A stretch of DNA of 64,000 nucleotides from Dimorphilus gyrociliatus (GCA_904063045.1 CAJFCJ010000009.1:1302968-1366967), one strand, 5' to 3'. Shown: positions 13,029 to 32,821, counted from the stretch's first letter. Numbers and translations are program-made. The notes: generated by a model not told the origin, from the sequence alone.

Positions 13029-16000
13029 ATGAAAGTACATGTCTACCGGAAGGAAAGAGACATGTTTGCCGGCAAAATAATTTTCTTATTTTTTTCGCTA
13101 AAAGTTCTTATTGATGGTGCCAAACTAAACACACCTAAAGTTTTATTGCCATACTATGCGTCTGAAGCCTCAAATACAACTTTAAAAGTTTCTGGAGAGG
13201 GATGTTTTCAATGGTTTGTATATCAGTTGCATTATCGCTCAATTAAGAACATTTGAACACATTCTATTTGAATTTAGGACATCTTCAAGAAACGACATTG
13301 CAACCATAAATCCAGTATTTCAAACTAATGGAAATGATCAAAAATGTGCTAAATCTGCAGTCGTTACAGCAGTCTCCAGGTTCCCACAACGTCGAACGAG
13401 CGTTATTACTGCTAAGGATGAAGGTATAAATACTATCTTCACATGATATAGATTTTTTAGTAGAATTGAATATTTCAGTGTCTGGTATGGTGCTAACTTG
13501 CAACGTTATTGTCGATGATATATATTCCATTGACATGGAAACAACTACCAGAGAACTGTACCTTGATGATTCCCCACTTCAGTTAATTATCACAGCTCAT
13601 GATAACGAAGGTAGCTTATTACAAAAGAAGTATCCTCTTTTGTTTAATCTATATTTTATTATTTAAGGAAACACATTTAGTTCTTTGGAAGGAGTTGAAT
13701 TTAAATGGACCCTACAGCCAGATGAAGGATTTGATATGGATCCTAACAAAATCATAAGGTGAGCATAAAAATAATTTATAAACTTTCAAATGTTTATTCT
13801 TTTTTTAATATCTTGTTTTATATTAAAAATTTTCAACTAAAAATAAAACACTCTGTTTACAAAGCTTCCCGCAAAGTAAATAACGTAGAAATAAAAATAT
13901 TTCAGCTATTCTATGTATATTTGTGTTGTTTCGATACCATTGAAACATTGAACAAAATTTTCTTTTTGCATAGGTTTCTTCCTTTTTCCCATTCATCATA
14001 CAAATCATCATCATGGAGCGTTCGACATTTAGAAGAAACCGGTCGACAAGGTTACACAGTATTATTGGAAGGCATAAAAACAGGAACTGCCAAAGTCAAT
14101 ACGAAAGTGGTTGCTCCCGCTTTCTCCAAAGTTCAGGCAACAACTATACGTCTGGTTGTGATCGCCAACGTTGTACTTGAACCATCATTAGCATTTGTTT
14201 TACCAAAATCGATATTGACTTTTAAAGTGTCAGTTTTAAAACAAGGAAGAGCTTATGACATGAACGATGACCAATTTGAATTAGAAACTAAGGAGGAAGA
14301 TTTTCTAAAATTGAATTATGGAACTTGCTGTTCTTTCACCGCTTTAAAAGTAGGTGAATCAGAAGTTATTCTTCATCATGTTGGAGTAAAGATTCGCGAT
14401 GGATTTCATGAACCTTCTGCAAGAATCGTCATTGAAACAGCAAAATACTTGTCCGTTGTAATTATGCCTGATAATATATGGGTCTTAGAAAAGCATAGGA
14501 CATATACTATTGTTGTTCATGTTTACTGCCAGAAAGATGAGAAAATGATTATGCCAGATAATTATGAAATGAGAACCAATATTCCCGAAGAATACTTTGA
14601 AGTCTTACAGTCATCTAAAAATCAAAGTTACTTCGTTGTTCGAGCGTTGAAAAGTGGTCATACATTGATCAAAGCTCAGATGGATAACATTATTGATGGA
14701 CATACCCCTTCTACTGTTAGTCGAACTGTGGAAGGAGAACAATCTGCCACTATTTTTGAGCCTTTAAGAGTCAAACCAAACGAAGTTTTTTTTCCATTTT
14801 TCCCTGATGTTCCCGCAGCTTATAGCTATAACTTGAAAGCCACTGGAGGATCAGGATCGTACACTTGGAAATCTAACGATACTTCCGTTTGCACTGTTCA
14901 ACAAGATGGAAAACTTGAATCTGGGAATGGAGAAACAGCTGTTATAACAGCCACTGACGAAAGAAATAGGAATCATTTTGCAACTGCAGTCGTTCGGGTT
15001 GTACCGCCAGGCGGTGTTCAATTCAGACCACATAAAGTTGAAGCAGTAATCGGAGAGAGTCTTGAATTGGATATTGATCTTTTAACAAAAGATAGACAAA
15101 GTTTTGCAGTATGCACCAAAGCGCCTTTTGAGTTTAGAATAAGAGAGAAAGATATATTTGTGTTAGATGAGGGAATATATCCAAGTGAACGAGGATGCGG
15201 AATGATCAGAGTTAAAGCGCTAATACAAGGATATACAGAAGTAACTGTAGAACTACCAACTCATGGCATTAAAGCTGCCATAACAATAGCAGCTTACGAA
15301 CCACTTGCCTTGACCATGCCGAATGATTATATTATTTTAAGTCCAGGATCTTCATTTCCTGTTAACTTTGAAAATGGGCCAAGACCATGGATATTGGAAC
15401 CAGGTTCTTTTGATCCAAAAATAATAATTAATAATCCGGAATTTCTTGATGCTCGCTACGAACCGACTGGTTTCGAAAAGCATACAGTTAGGGCAGTTTG
15501 CCTGAATTTTGGTGAAAACTCCTTTTCTCTTCAAATAGGCAATGCTAAGACTAAATCAAATCCTCTACCTGTAATATCATCTTTAAATTTTACTGTATTT
15601 TGTAGTCCTGTTGCCTCTATGGATCTTTATCCAGTTATCAATCGTCCAAGAGATATGTCTCAGTGCCCTTTGGAAAGTTTAGCATCAAAAACTAGGCTGC
15701 CCGTATTCTCATCTCATGCTATCACTTTCAACTTACGAATCTTTGACTCTCAACGTCGGTTGTTCGATAACTCTTCTTCTTTAGATATCAAATGGGGGGT
15801 TTCTGACAGGAAAAAAGCAAATTTTCTAAATGAATTTCCTCAGAATGATACTTCAAAATCTTTAAGCATACAGGATCAACTGGGAGATTTAACGGCTACT
15901 GCGTATATAAAAGAATTTAAACGAAGCTACCTTGAACATCATTCAGCTAAAGTTTCTCAAATTCTCGATAGAAAAGTTGAGCAAAGCGTTGAATTAATTA

Positions 16001-19000
16001 TTGTTGAACAAGTAAAAGTAGAACCAAAATACGCTAAATTGTATAATCATCCCAACAATGTTCTAAATATAAATATTAAAGGTGGATCGAAATTTTTTGA
16101 TGTCAAAGCAAGCCCACAGGAGATCGTGGACGTGCATTTAATCAAAGGAGACCAGCCCCAACTGGAACTTCGACCATTGAAAGAAGGGCAGACTGTTGTG
16201 ACAGTGTCTGATTTGTGCCTTGCATCAGATCTTGCTCAGGCTACTATAACAGTTTCGGACGTAAATAATATAATTGTGGATGTTCCTGATAAAGTTCAGC
16301 TACATCAACATATAAAAGCAATTGTGAGAGTATTAGACGTGAATAATGCAGAGATTCTAGCAAGTAACTTCGATCAGATGAGATTAAGACCAAAATTAGG
16401 CTCTAACATAATTTCTCTTAAGAAAAGTCGGGATAAACTGAATCCAAATGCTATCGAAATGGAATTTCTAGTAACAGGTGAGGCCACAGGATTTACATCT
16501 CTGGCTTTCGAAGCAATTTCGCCTAGTGGTGCTGAATTGTATAGTAATCCTATAACTATTCAAGTATTTCCGCCTGTAACTATCGATCCAGAAGTTATTA
16601 CAATGATAGTTCATTCATCTTTTCAAGTGAGCATTTCAGGGGGTCCAAAGCCAAGAGCGGAAATTATTAGTAACATCAACGACGAGAATGTTGCTAAAAC
16701 AACAACTGAAGGACTGATAACTGCCCTGAAATTAGGAGAAACAAGATTGAGTGTGAATTGTTATATTAAATCAAACGGCAAACAAGTACACCTCTCTTCT
16801 CATACTGTGCAAGTTTTCGTGGTTAAAATCACATCATTAAAATTATGGACTCCGCTTTCTAGCTTCTACGTCGGAAATGAAATGCCCATATACCCTATAC
16901 CTTTTAGTAAGCATACTAAAACGGAGCTCAATGCTATGACGTTTGGAACGGTTGGATTGAAGTTTACTTGGAATATTAGCGATTCAAAGGCTGTTGATCT
17001 TCGACATCTTATGCAACAAACAGGAATGAACTATCAAGTAACGGATGTAAATAATATGGCTATGAGATTAAGAGCTCATGAATCTGGTACTGTTTTTGTA
17101 ACATTGAAAATAACTTCATCTTATCCGGATCAACTAGACAAAGATGAACTGATCGATAGAATAGAAATAACTGTACGAGATCGATTTCGTATGATTATTC
17201 CACCAATGATAATAGATGAAATACTTATAACACCAGACACAAAAGCAACTCTAAGAGGTAAATATGAAAATGTGAAATTTAGTGTTGTCCAACAAACATC
17301 TAAATTATCGATAAATGACGATGGAACTCTAATTTCTGGAAGTGAAACCGGATTTTGTACCCTGTATGTGTCCGATATGGATAATAATACTCTTACTCAA
17401 ATTCTTGTCAGAGTTAAGAAACCAAGCTATATTATGCTCTCGAATAAGAATCAAATGGCGACAAAAAGGCCAATATCTGTTGTTCCAAAAGGAGTGAATT
17501 TAAATTTTACTATAACTGTACACGACAATAATGGCGATATCTTCACATTTGCCGATATGATTGTAAAAACAAGAACATCCCGGCCTGATGTTGGTAGAGT
17601 ATCTAAGGATGACTCCCTTGCTATAGACTTTAGAGCTCTAAATACTGGTCATACATTGTCCGAAATATGGTTCGAAAGTAACAAGGAGCGCATCTCAGAT
17701 TATGTTAGCCTAAATGTTGGTGATGTTTTGATTCCATCAAATGCAAAAATTATGATCGGACAAGTTTTGTGCTTTGTATCACCTTTTAAAAAGATTAGAG
17801 AAGAACTCTGGTTAGCTAAATCTGATCAGCAAAGTGTAACTATTACCAGGGAAGGAATTGCGACCGGGACATCTCTAGGATTAGCAACTATTAGTTACTT
17901 AGTGGACGGATTGGTAATGCAGAGCAATGTTGAGGTCATGGACATAAATAATGTGGCTTTTACTGGAGGAAGCTCAGACAATCTTGTTATTCCAATAGAG
18001 AAAAATTTTACTAATGTAGTAACACTGCCCGTAAAACTGAGCTCACAACACTTAAGCAACTCGGAAGTTTTTGGTAAGTTTTTTACATACTTTCTCTGCG
18101 AAGTAGTTTTTAATCAAAATTTTTAATTCAGACAAAAACTGCGATAGAGCAAAATTGCAATTAACGTATATAGAGGAAAAGCTACCTATATCTTGTAGCG
18201 CATCATTGGAAGTCCTTGAAGAGCCCTATGGTACTCATCTAGAGGCGAGAGACTTTGTTCACGTTGAAGCTGGTATAGATTATGCAACTAATTCATACGT
18301 GTGTAGATTAAGAGCTCTGAGTGTCCGCAAAGCTGATTCTTCATGGGCAAAGTTGCAGGCTAAAATTTTTGTTGAGGCTAGTGTAGAAAATCAATTAAGC
18401 TGTATAACTCCTCTGAGCCTACGACTACCGATATACGTAAACGTAGAGCGAATAACTATAGCTACCGATGGAACAGAATCGCTGTTTTTCGTTGTGGCTA
18501 CTTCTACCGTTTTAGACGAAGTAAGCATAAAAGTAGCCAATGAAAAACTTTTGACCATTAAAGAGCAAGTTAAGGATAGTAAAAACGGAGAACTAAAAGT
18601 TTACGTAGCTGTAAAATGTATTCACTGTCTGTCAAGAATTGTTGAAGAGGAATTTGCTAGCGATATTCATATTGATAGTCCTCTGACGAAAGAGAGCGTT
18701 ACAGTCAAAGTTTTCGTCAAAAAATCATACGAACCGAGAGAAGAACATATATCAAACATATTCCCATCGATGTCTACGACAAGTCTGCTCATTGCACTAA
18801 TTCTCGTTCTTTGCATTTTCATAAGTATGTTAATTTTTTATAAATGAAAATCTCGCTACTTTTTTTTTTCAGTTCTTGCTCTGCGTAGTACGAACAGTGT
18901 TGAAGATAAAATGAGACAACCTTCAATGAGCAACCAAATGAATAATAGTACAAATGGTTCCTCATTATCTCCTACTCGTGCTCCTACACGTACGTACTAT

Positions 19001-19208
19001 ACATATGTATATATATATATATACAGTATATGTTTTTGTGATTAAATCTAACTTTTCTCCTCTCACAGCATTTTTGTGGAGTGCAGCAAAGTTATCATCA
19101 CCTCCCTCTCCAGCTAATGCATATTCTCCAATGAGCCCGACGAGATTCTCCCCTCCTGACAATTTGCGCCATCGTAACTATTCATTAAACACGTCTAATT
19201 CACGTTAA
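13029..19208 (+). CDS. NUP210: Nuclear pore membrane glycoprotein 210 (gp210/NUP210)
   Basis: Integral pore-membrane nucleoporin with a long lumenal part. Exons 13029-13213, 13278-13423, 13479-13610, 13668-13758, 13974-18073, 18132-18824, 18873-18989 and 19069-19208 join in frame to 1867 residues (human 1887). Translation may instead start at 13062, which has the better context and gives MFAGKIIFLFFSLKVLIDGA as signal peptide. Matches include KLNTPKVLLPYY, TTRELYLDDSPLQL, AYEPLALTMPND, PRPWILEPGSF, FPPVTIDPEVITMI and EMPIYPIPFSKH. A single TM lies near the C-terminus (SLLIALILVLCIFI), followed by a Ser/Pro-rich pore-facing tail. Exon 5 is 4.1 kb while all other exons are under 0.7 kb, so many ancestral introns seem lost there. 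Confidence 0.97.
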
Positions 19209-19368
19209 GTAATTGTGACTTTAAAAGTGTATACGGTTGTACATATATTTCTCTCTCACTCTCTATATATATACACTAATATATATATATATTTACACCT
19301 ATATATGTACATACATATATATATATTTTTCTCTTTTTTATTGTAAGTTTTGTATAATTTTACAAGGC

Positions 19369-19726
19369 TCAGTTTTTTTCCGTCAAGTAATCTTGTACAG
19401 ACTTCTCCACAACTGTATATTGAGATGGTTCAAGTGTTACTTCACTAATAATTCTTTCTGAATCAGACTTTTTCGTCAAGCTGAGATACTTTTGTGCTGT
19501 AAAAATCGTAATAAAGAATCAAATTGTATATGTAAAAAGTACATCTGTAAGAACTTGACTACAAACCGTTTCCCATTTTATCCCATTCTTCACCTTTATT
19601 TTTCTTAACTATCTGATAAACTGCGTATGCCATTAAATTCCATCCAACAATAAAAGTTACAATGTTTCGAGGTTTGGATAGCCTTGAAATATTCTGATTA
19701 GGATCTCCGAAGCGGTATTTTCTCAT
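19369..19726 (-). CDS. Small one-TM protein, unrecognised (mitochondrial SMIM-like?)
   Basis: Two exons, 19567-19726 and 19369-19496, join in phase to 95 residues starting MRKYRFGDPNQNISRLSKPR. One hydrophobic span follows (NIVTFIVGWNLMAYAVYQIV, about residues 21-40). The soluble tail ends SQYTVVEKSVQDYLTEKN. The basic N-terminus, short TM and small acidic tail resemble small mitochondrial inner-membrane proteins, but I cannot assign a family. It is tail-to-tail with NUP210, about 160 bp away. Evidence is the spliced frame and TM only. Confidence 0.65.
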
Positions 19727-21262
19727 GGCTCAATACAAAGCTATATTTCGATGGGGGCTGACATTTTAAAACAAAAAATGTTCTGAAACAATTTTGATAG
19801 GCAATGTCTTTAATAATAGGCCTATAAATTCAGGATTAAGAACTATAGTTTTCGGTGCTTTGCGAAGAAAGGAACGGTTTGAATTTGTTTCTTTTGGACT
19901 TATTACGGATAAAGTTAGCAAACAAATTGAAGCCCCCAATTCTTAGGCCTATATTCGGTCACATTCCTCGCGCCATTCGTTCCTTCTCCCCAATCACGTG
20001 ACCTTCTTCTCAACCGTCTATTGGCTATCATGATTTCGCAACGAATTATTCATTTCTCTACATCAAAAATGGCAGAACAGTGCAGATCGGCGTGAAGTTT
20101 CGAACGATTTCGTTCTATTTTCCAGTTTGATCGTCTTTGCAAATGGATTAGAATGTGCAACGATTGCAGTTCGTATTTTTGTTTGATAGTATCAAGGTTA
20201 TCATCGTTGTAAATCAGATTATATTGGGAATTTGGCATACGGAGTATTAAACGTCGTATGACGTTCACCGTCTGTTTCTCTTATCACCCTTTATCAACGA
20301 TAAGACCATAAACGCCTTCTACTGAATTTATCGATCACGATAGGCGTCGAATTTGAATAGGCGTCAGTCTCTTGCATCGATGCTTACGAACGATTATCCA
20401 TTCCACGCCCAGTTTTGGGCGGCAAATCGATATGAAAATGTTCGATTTTAAGCCTACACGGGCGGGCGTTGCCAGTGTCAAACTTATGGCTTCCTTTGAA
20501 ATTAGTGCGTATAATTAAAGTCACTGGAAGGTTGTACGTTTTATACAGTGTTATCTTGCTTTGTTTGCTGCTAACAATATTTGTCACTACTAAAGCTTAG
20601 GCTTTTATTGTTTTTCGATTATATCTTATTAATAAGTGTATTCCTGTATAACAAAGTGAATTTACGCTTTAAAATCGATCTTTTCTGTCTTTGTGACAAA
20701 CTCGTTTGAAGTCGTTCTTTTGAAAGTTGTATATTTACAATATAAGGAAGTATTAGAGGAGTAGGCGGCCTACTGCTTTATATGCAGCATATTTGTAAAA
20801 GTAACGTCCAATTAAATACTAGCAATTCAGGTAAAAAGTTTACCAATCCTTTCAATTAATTGATTTTTTTTATTTCAAAGAAATAATTAAAAGCTTAAGG
20901 AAGCTGAAAATTGATCATAAAAACGAAAAAGCTTTAAATATGAAATTCTCTATTAAATTTGAAGTTAATTTCAATGTTATAGAGTATCTATTAAACAATT
21001 TAGACAATCATAACAATATTAGCTATTTCTAGTATAACTAAATAAAGCGATCTTCTTCAACATCTTTATTAGACTAATTGAAGTCTCATTTGTTAAGTTT
21101 CACGCCTTCCTGCGTATTTTTAGCCTAATTGCAGCTTGTTGCGGCTATAATTGCACATAGTTTGTAACATCGATTTTCGAATAGTGTTTAGAGCAATCTG
21201 TCGCACATTAAATTTCTAAATGTTTTTTTACAGTAGATTAAAAGAGTAAACGATCGGCCGAA
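19727..21262. promoter_or_regulatory. 1.5 kb divergent spacer upstream of PLCB
   Basis: No convincing coding frame; short antisense frames at 20050-20268 and 20384-20587 lack signatures. It contains a CACGTG E-box (TCACGTGAC near 19994-20002) and several GATA-type sites packed at about 20278-20345 (TTATC, TTATC, GATAAG, TTATCG, GATAGG). It may include a non-coding first exon for PLCB. Confidence 0.4.
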
Positions 21263-27921
<6,659 letters not shown>

Positions 27922-28365
27922 AATAAAAGGCACTTGATCGCCACCGTATTTCGAGCACCACCACAACACTGCAGAAGGAAAAAATTAACTGTAATTTCTT
28001 ACACTTACATGCAAACTTTCATCCCATCATATTTTTGTTTATAGTTTTAGTTTTAATTTTAATGAGGAAATTGTATTATAATATTCGTTTCCTAAAACGT
28101 TGTTTCGATATGATTCTGGAATCGTTCGTTCCTCGAATGTGTAATAACCCTGTATGGGTTTATTACAGAAGATAAAAATTACCTGTCGGAATCTCTTGTG
28201 ACATTTTATACGGTAGTTGTAGCCTGTGATGAGTTTGTCTCTTTAGTTAAATACTCATCCAAATTTTTTAAGTCATCCTTTCTAACAAACTAGTATTGTC
28301 TCCAAGAATTGTATATCACGGAAATGATTGATTGCATGACGAAAATACAATTATTTTTGAAAACT
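27922..28365. other. Convergent 3' spacer PLCB / CINP
   Basis: 3' flanks of two convergent genes. AATAAA for PLCB is at about 27922-27927. No gene is seen. Confidence 0.5.
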
Positions 28366-29207
28366 TCATTTATGACCACTTTCTACAAGCATACTTTCTA
28401 ATAAAAAGTCGTGCTGTAACTCAATGTAAGGTTCATGTATCCACGCTGATGAATAAAATATTAAAAGTTCCTTTTCGGCATAGTTATGACATATATTCTT
28501 AAATATCATTTTCTTAAGTTCTAATTCCTTTTCATACATTCTTAGCAATCTTTCACTTTGTTCTCCTGAACATTGAGTAAAGTATTAAACATTAATTGGC
28601 TCTTTATATAAAGAAATGATTAATAAACCTACCGAATTCACTGATTGTCCAAGTTTGAAATAATGGCTGTTCCACAATTGAATCATCATTTCGGAAAAGT
28701 TCCAATTGTTCAATGCCTTTCAAACTTTTATTTAGTGCTTGAAACTTATTAACGTAATGTTCCTACAAAGATAAATGATATATTGATCAGAACAATAGGA
28801 CTATAAATTGATTTACCATCTTTTCTATTATATTTTCAAGTGTAGAAGTCTTTGGTAACAACATTCTAATGATTTCTTCTGACTTAGTAGCATTATTCTC
28901 TTCAGATAGTATCTCAGTTATTTCAGCTAGGCATTTAGAACCATCCAGAACACATTTCTTCCATTTCTGAATGTAATTATATAAGTCAGCAATGTTATCT
29001 TTTACTTTTCTAGCATCTCCCGTCAACCTTCCTTTTAAGGGACTACGTCCGGATTGCACTAAAACGAGCGATAATAGATGATTCTAATGAATAATTTTTT
29101 TATTTAACTAGTGATATACCATTGATAGGGGAAAATTGAAGCGTATCGGGAGTAGGTGATTGGAAGGATGTATTAAGGGACCTGTCAACTTTAGGAGTAT
29201 TGCTCAT
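28366..29207 (-). CDS. CINP: Cyclin-dependent kinase 2-interacting protein (CINP)
   Basis: Small coiled-coil protein linked in vertebrates to CDK2/CDC7, origin firing and ATR signalling. Minus-strand exons 29120-29207, 28817-29058, 28633-28762 and 28366-28565 total 660 nt and encode 219 residues, near the usual ~212. Family signatures: ARKVKDNIADLYNYIQKW early, then KSLKGIEQLELF, PLFQTWTISEF, RMYEKELELKKMIFKNI and the conserved end AWIHEPYIELQHDFLLESML followed by VESGHK. It starts about 390 bp from the divergent EB1 gene. Assignment is from sequence pattern alone but matches along the whole length. Confidence 0.9.
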
Positions 29208-29598
29208 TACTTAAACTTTTAAATTAAATGGCCGTACACGCCATCTGGTGATACAAAAGTAAAAAGCCGGAAATCATGAGACTCGCATCCGGTGTTTTTC
29301 TAACATTTTTTGTCATTGGATATATAATTGTCACGTGACACATTAGAAAAAACCGACCCGGGACGAGCGTTTCTGATTTTGTCATCAGTTCAAAAAAACC
29401 CAGGTATTTATCATAGAATTAGTGTTATTTAACGAAGATTTCGAATCAGTATGTTAAGAGGGATGAACACGCAAAAATCATAGTGAAAATCCCGTAGATC
29501 AATCGTTATGAATCATTCCTGTGTCCGTCATGAGATGGTAACCGTTGGAAATGTGTTTTTCAGTTAGAAATCAAGAACAGAGAGTTTAAAAAACGACT
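29208..29598. promoter_or_regulatory. Divergent promoter CINP / MAPRE with palindromic E-box
   Basis: The 10 bp palindrome GTCACGTGAC at 29330-29339 matches the CLEAR/USF-type E-box. A looser inverted repeat (GTTTTTCTAA ... TTAGAAAAAAC, about 29294-29354) flanks it. I infer a shared promoter. Confidence 0.45.
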
Positions 29599-31890
29599 AT
29601 GGCTGTTAATGTATATAATACAAGCGTAACTGCCGAAAATCTAAGTCGGCACGATATTCTAGTATGGATAAACGAAACATTGGACGCTAACTATTCAAAA
29701 ATTGAAGAGTTATGCTCTGGTAAGTTATCCTATACATAACTATATATAATATAAATAAATATATATATAAAAATAAAACTTATTCAAAATAGGTGCGGCT
29801 TATTGCCAATTAATGGATTTGCTCTTTATAGGTAGTATCTTGTACATTCATTTAAAGATATTAAATATATTATTTAAGCCCAAACGTAATTATTTCTACA
29901 AAACAGAATCGGTACCGATAAAAAGAGTAAAATTTCAAACCAAACTTGAGCACGAATATATCAGTAATTTCAAGATTTTACAAAACGCTTTTAAAAAAGC
30001 GGGTGTCGACAAGGTTATTAAACTAAATGACAAACGTTATGCTATTTTTTTTTAACTTTCCATAACAAAAATCTTGAAAAAAAAAATAACGAAAATATCT
30101 TTCTTTTTTCTTTTCCTTCCTTTTCCCTCCCTCTCTCTCTCTCTCTCTCTCTCCTCTAATATTAAATTGTTCACTATCCTTATTAAGTTTAGTTATTTTT
30201 TTTTTCTGGTTAATTATTATATGCATTCTTGTGTATTATTGCAAGTTTATTTATATTAGTGTAATGTTTACTTTATACGCAATAGTATTCAAAAGAACAA
30301 AAAAAAAAGAACATTCTAATCGTCTCTCTTTAACACATTTTTTTTAAAAAAAAGAATCTTTTTTTTTTTCCATTCGCTTTCAATATTCGATATAAATTCT
30401 TATTATAATTATATTACTCCTCTACCGCTTCCCTTATCATTATTTATGATTATTATTATTAATAATATACTACTTTTAAGAATATTTATCTTTATGGAAT
30501 ACTTTTTTTTTCTAACTTTGTTTCTCCCTAACGCTGCTTCTTTTTATGTTTCTCTATTGCAATTTTTAACCAGACGCAATAAGCTTGAAGAGAGTGAAAT
30601 TTAACACGCAATTAGAGCACGAATATATTAATAATTTCAAGATATTCCAACAAGCCTTGGGTCGAGTAAATATCGACAAGGTGATTTTGAAATCTTATGT
30701 TATTTTTCACTTATATTCTTTCTCGTTTTTAATCTGTTTTGTTTTGTAATTACTATTATTTTATTATTATTATTATTATTATTATCATCAATCTTGATGT
30801 GCCTTCTCTACAAACCACCGCTCGTCTCTACCACTGCAATAGGAAGAGACCATCTAGCTATATTTATCATTTGTAGCAAGCGAAAAAAAAAAGACACATT
30901 ATATTGTATTAATTGCTTATAGAGTTGTGGCCTTAATTGTTCTAACCGCATTATAATTATGCCTAATATCGACATGTATTCCTTCTTTGCTTTTGTTTTT
31001 TTTTTTTTTGTTGTTCTGTTTTTTAATTTATTCTCTTTGTTCCTTACACATTTTTTTCTTCTCAATCTTCTATTATTTAAAAAATAATAATTTTTGTCTT
31101 TTTAATTGTTTTTTTTTTTTAAAAAAAAACAGTTAATTCCTGTTGAGAAATTGGTTAAAGGAAAGTTTCAGGATAATTTTGAGTTTGTACAATGGTTCAA
31201 GAAATTTTTTGACGCTAATTACGATGGATCGGAGTATGATGCTAGAGCTGTTAGAGGTGGTGTACCACTTGGTCGGGTAGATAATAAGAAAGCTGGAGGA
31301 GCTTTGACTAGACCCGTTCCAAAAAGTGTTCCCGTTTCGAATAATAAAGCGCCTGCTAGACCCATGCCAGCTAAAGGTATATACTAATAGACTTTGAATT
31401 GTTACAAAACAGAATGCTTGTTATGGAGATTTATATTCTTTGTTATTTCCAGCTCCAACTAGGACTGCGGCACCAAAAGCCAATTCTGGCGCTAGACCCG
31501 CAGCTGCAGTAAAACCTATTCCAGTATCAAATGATAACTCCGTTTCGAATAATGGCAATGCAAAAGTAGATGAACTCCAGAAGGAAAATGACGATATGAG
31601 GCAAACAATTGAAGGTTTAGAGAAGGAAAGAGATTTTTACTTTGGAAAATTAAGAGACATAGAAGTTATTTGTCAAGAATTCGAAAACGAGGAAGGACAT
31701 CAAAGTATTGTCAAGAAAATTTTTGATATTCTTTACGCTACCGAGGTAAAACGTCGCTTTCAATAGTTTGTAAACGAAGTTATAAATAATTTAATCTTTT
31801 TTCTCAACAAACAATTAATAGGAAGGATTTGCGGTTCCCGATGAGGAAGCTGAGGGTGAAGCAGAGGAGCAAGAGCCCGAAGAATATTAA
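29599..31890 (+). CDS. MAPRE1: Microtubule plus-end binding protein EB1 (MAPRE family)
   Basis: It tracks growing microtubule ends and recruits CAP-Gly and SxIP partners. Exons 29599-29719, 29793-29831, either 29907-30013 or 30574-30680, then 31133-31376, 31453-31745 and 31822-31890 give 290 residues. The N-terminal CH domain begins [20 protein letters not shown] and continues [14 protein letters not shown] and [21 protein letters not shown] basic Ser/Pro linker is followed by the EB homology coiled coil ([20 protein letters not shown]) and the acidic tail ending EEY, the motif bound by CAP-Gly domains. The ortholog call (EB1 rather than EB2 or EB3) is by overall similarity. AATAAA near 32482 could be its polyadenylation signal. 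Confidence 0.97.
29907..30680 (+). other. MAPRE1: Mutually exclusive exon pair in the EB1 CH domain
   Basis: Exon 3a (29907-30013) and exon 3b (30574-30680) are both exactly 107 nt with AG before and AAG|GT after, in identical phase. Peptides: [19 protein letters not shown] (3a) versus [19 protein letters not shown] (3b); 20 of 35 full codons match. 107 is 2 modulo 3, so only one copy can be used. 3b changes a Lys to Gln in the KFxxK stretch and loses lysines near the exon end (KKAGVDK to GRVNIDK). This lies in the microtubule-facing part of the CH domain. Confidence 0.87.
30131..30152 (+). repeat. CT dinucleotide repeat in an EB1 intron
   Basis: (CT)11-type run between the two alternative EB1 exons, flanked by poly-T and pyrimidine-rich DNA. 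Confidence 0.9.
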
Positions 31891-32821
31891 CTCACGCAAA
31901 AATGAAAAAAAGAAAACATAGTAATTTATTATCAATAGTAAAGAAGATAAACACCGTGCTAATCATACACATTTTTCTGGATATATATATATATGTACAT
32001 GTGTGTATGTGTATATGTATATATGTAGCTGAAAAAAAAGAGAAGGCAAAATACGACCTTCAAACAAAAGTCTATAATCCCACCACCAATGAACAAAAAG
32101 AATGTGTTGTACTTTATTTTATTTCTCCGATTTATTAATATTATTGCTTTTCTATTTAATTTATTCTCAACCAATAACTTGAAAAAATATATATAAATAT
32201 ATGTATATACATGTATTTATATATATATGTATTTATAGACACGATTTAAACAAAGCTTTATACAAAAATTCCCGGTACTTTTTGTTATTCTCCTGCTACA
32301 TGTCTGTTACTCTCCCTATTTTTTTCACATCACTAACTTATACGCTCCCCTCCTACTCAACCATGTTTTGATAAAATTCAACACACAAGTGTCTACTTTA
32401 AAAAAATGTGTGATGTCTATTACTTTGGTTTTTACATTACGAATGCAAATTATGATTTTACTATGGATTTATATAATACCTAATAAAGTATTCTTTGAAA
32501 AGACCTTTATCACAATTGCATTGGTCTTTTAAGTGCGCTTCTTGGGATTGTCAATGTACTAATAATCTATTTTTAATGAATCGTAGAAAATTTGGTAAGC
32601 TTAACAAAAATCTAACATTACGTATCATCTGCTCCTGTCGTTTAACGTAGTCAAAATGCTAATAATAATAATAATAATATGAAATTTAATACATCGAACA
32701 GGAATATTTTCGAGTAGATTTATCTCTCATTGATATTATTATATTTGTGCTTTTCAAATGTTTTAAATATGATGGACGTTCCATTTAATTCAAATTAATA
32801 ACATTTATCATTAAATAGACA
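31891..32821. other. Spacer between EB1 and the peripherin-like gene
   Basis: Likely EB1 3' UTR (AATAAA near 32482) with TATA-rich runs at 31979-32024 and 32190-32230. No coding gene is seen. Confidence 0.5.

Noticed and set aside
20050..20587. Two minus-strand frames (72 and 67 codons)
   Set aside because: No family features and no joining splice sites; more likely promoter or 5' UTR DNA of PLCB.
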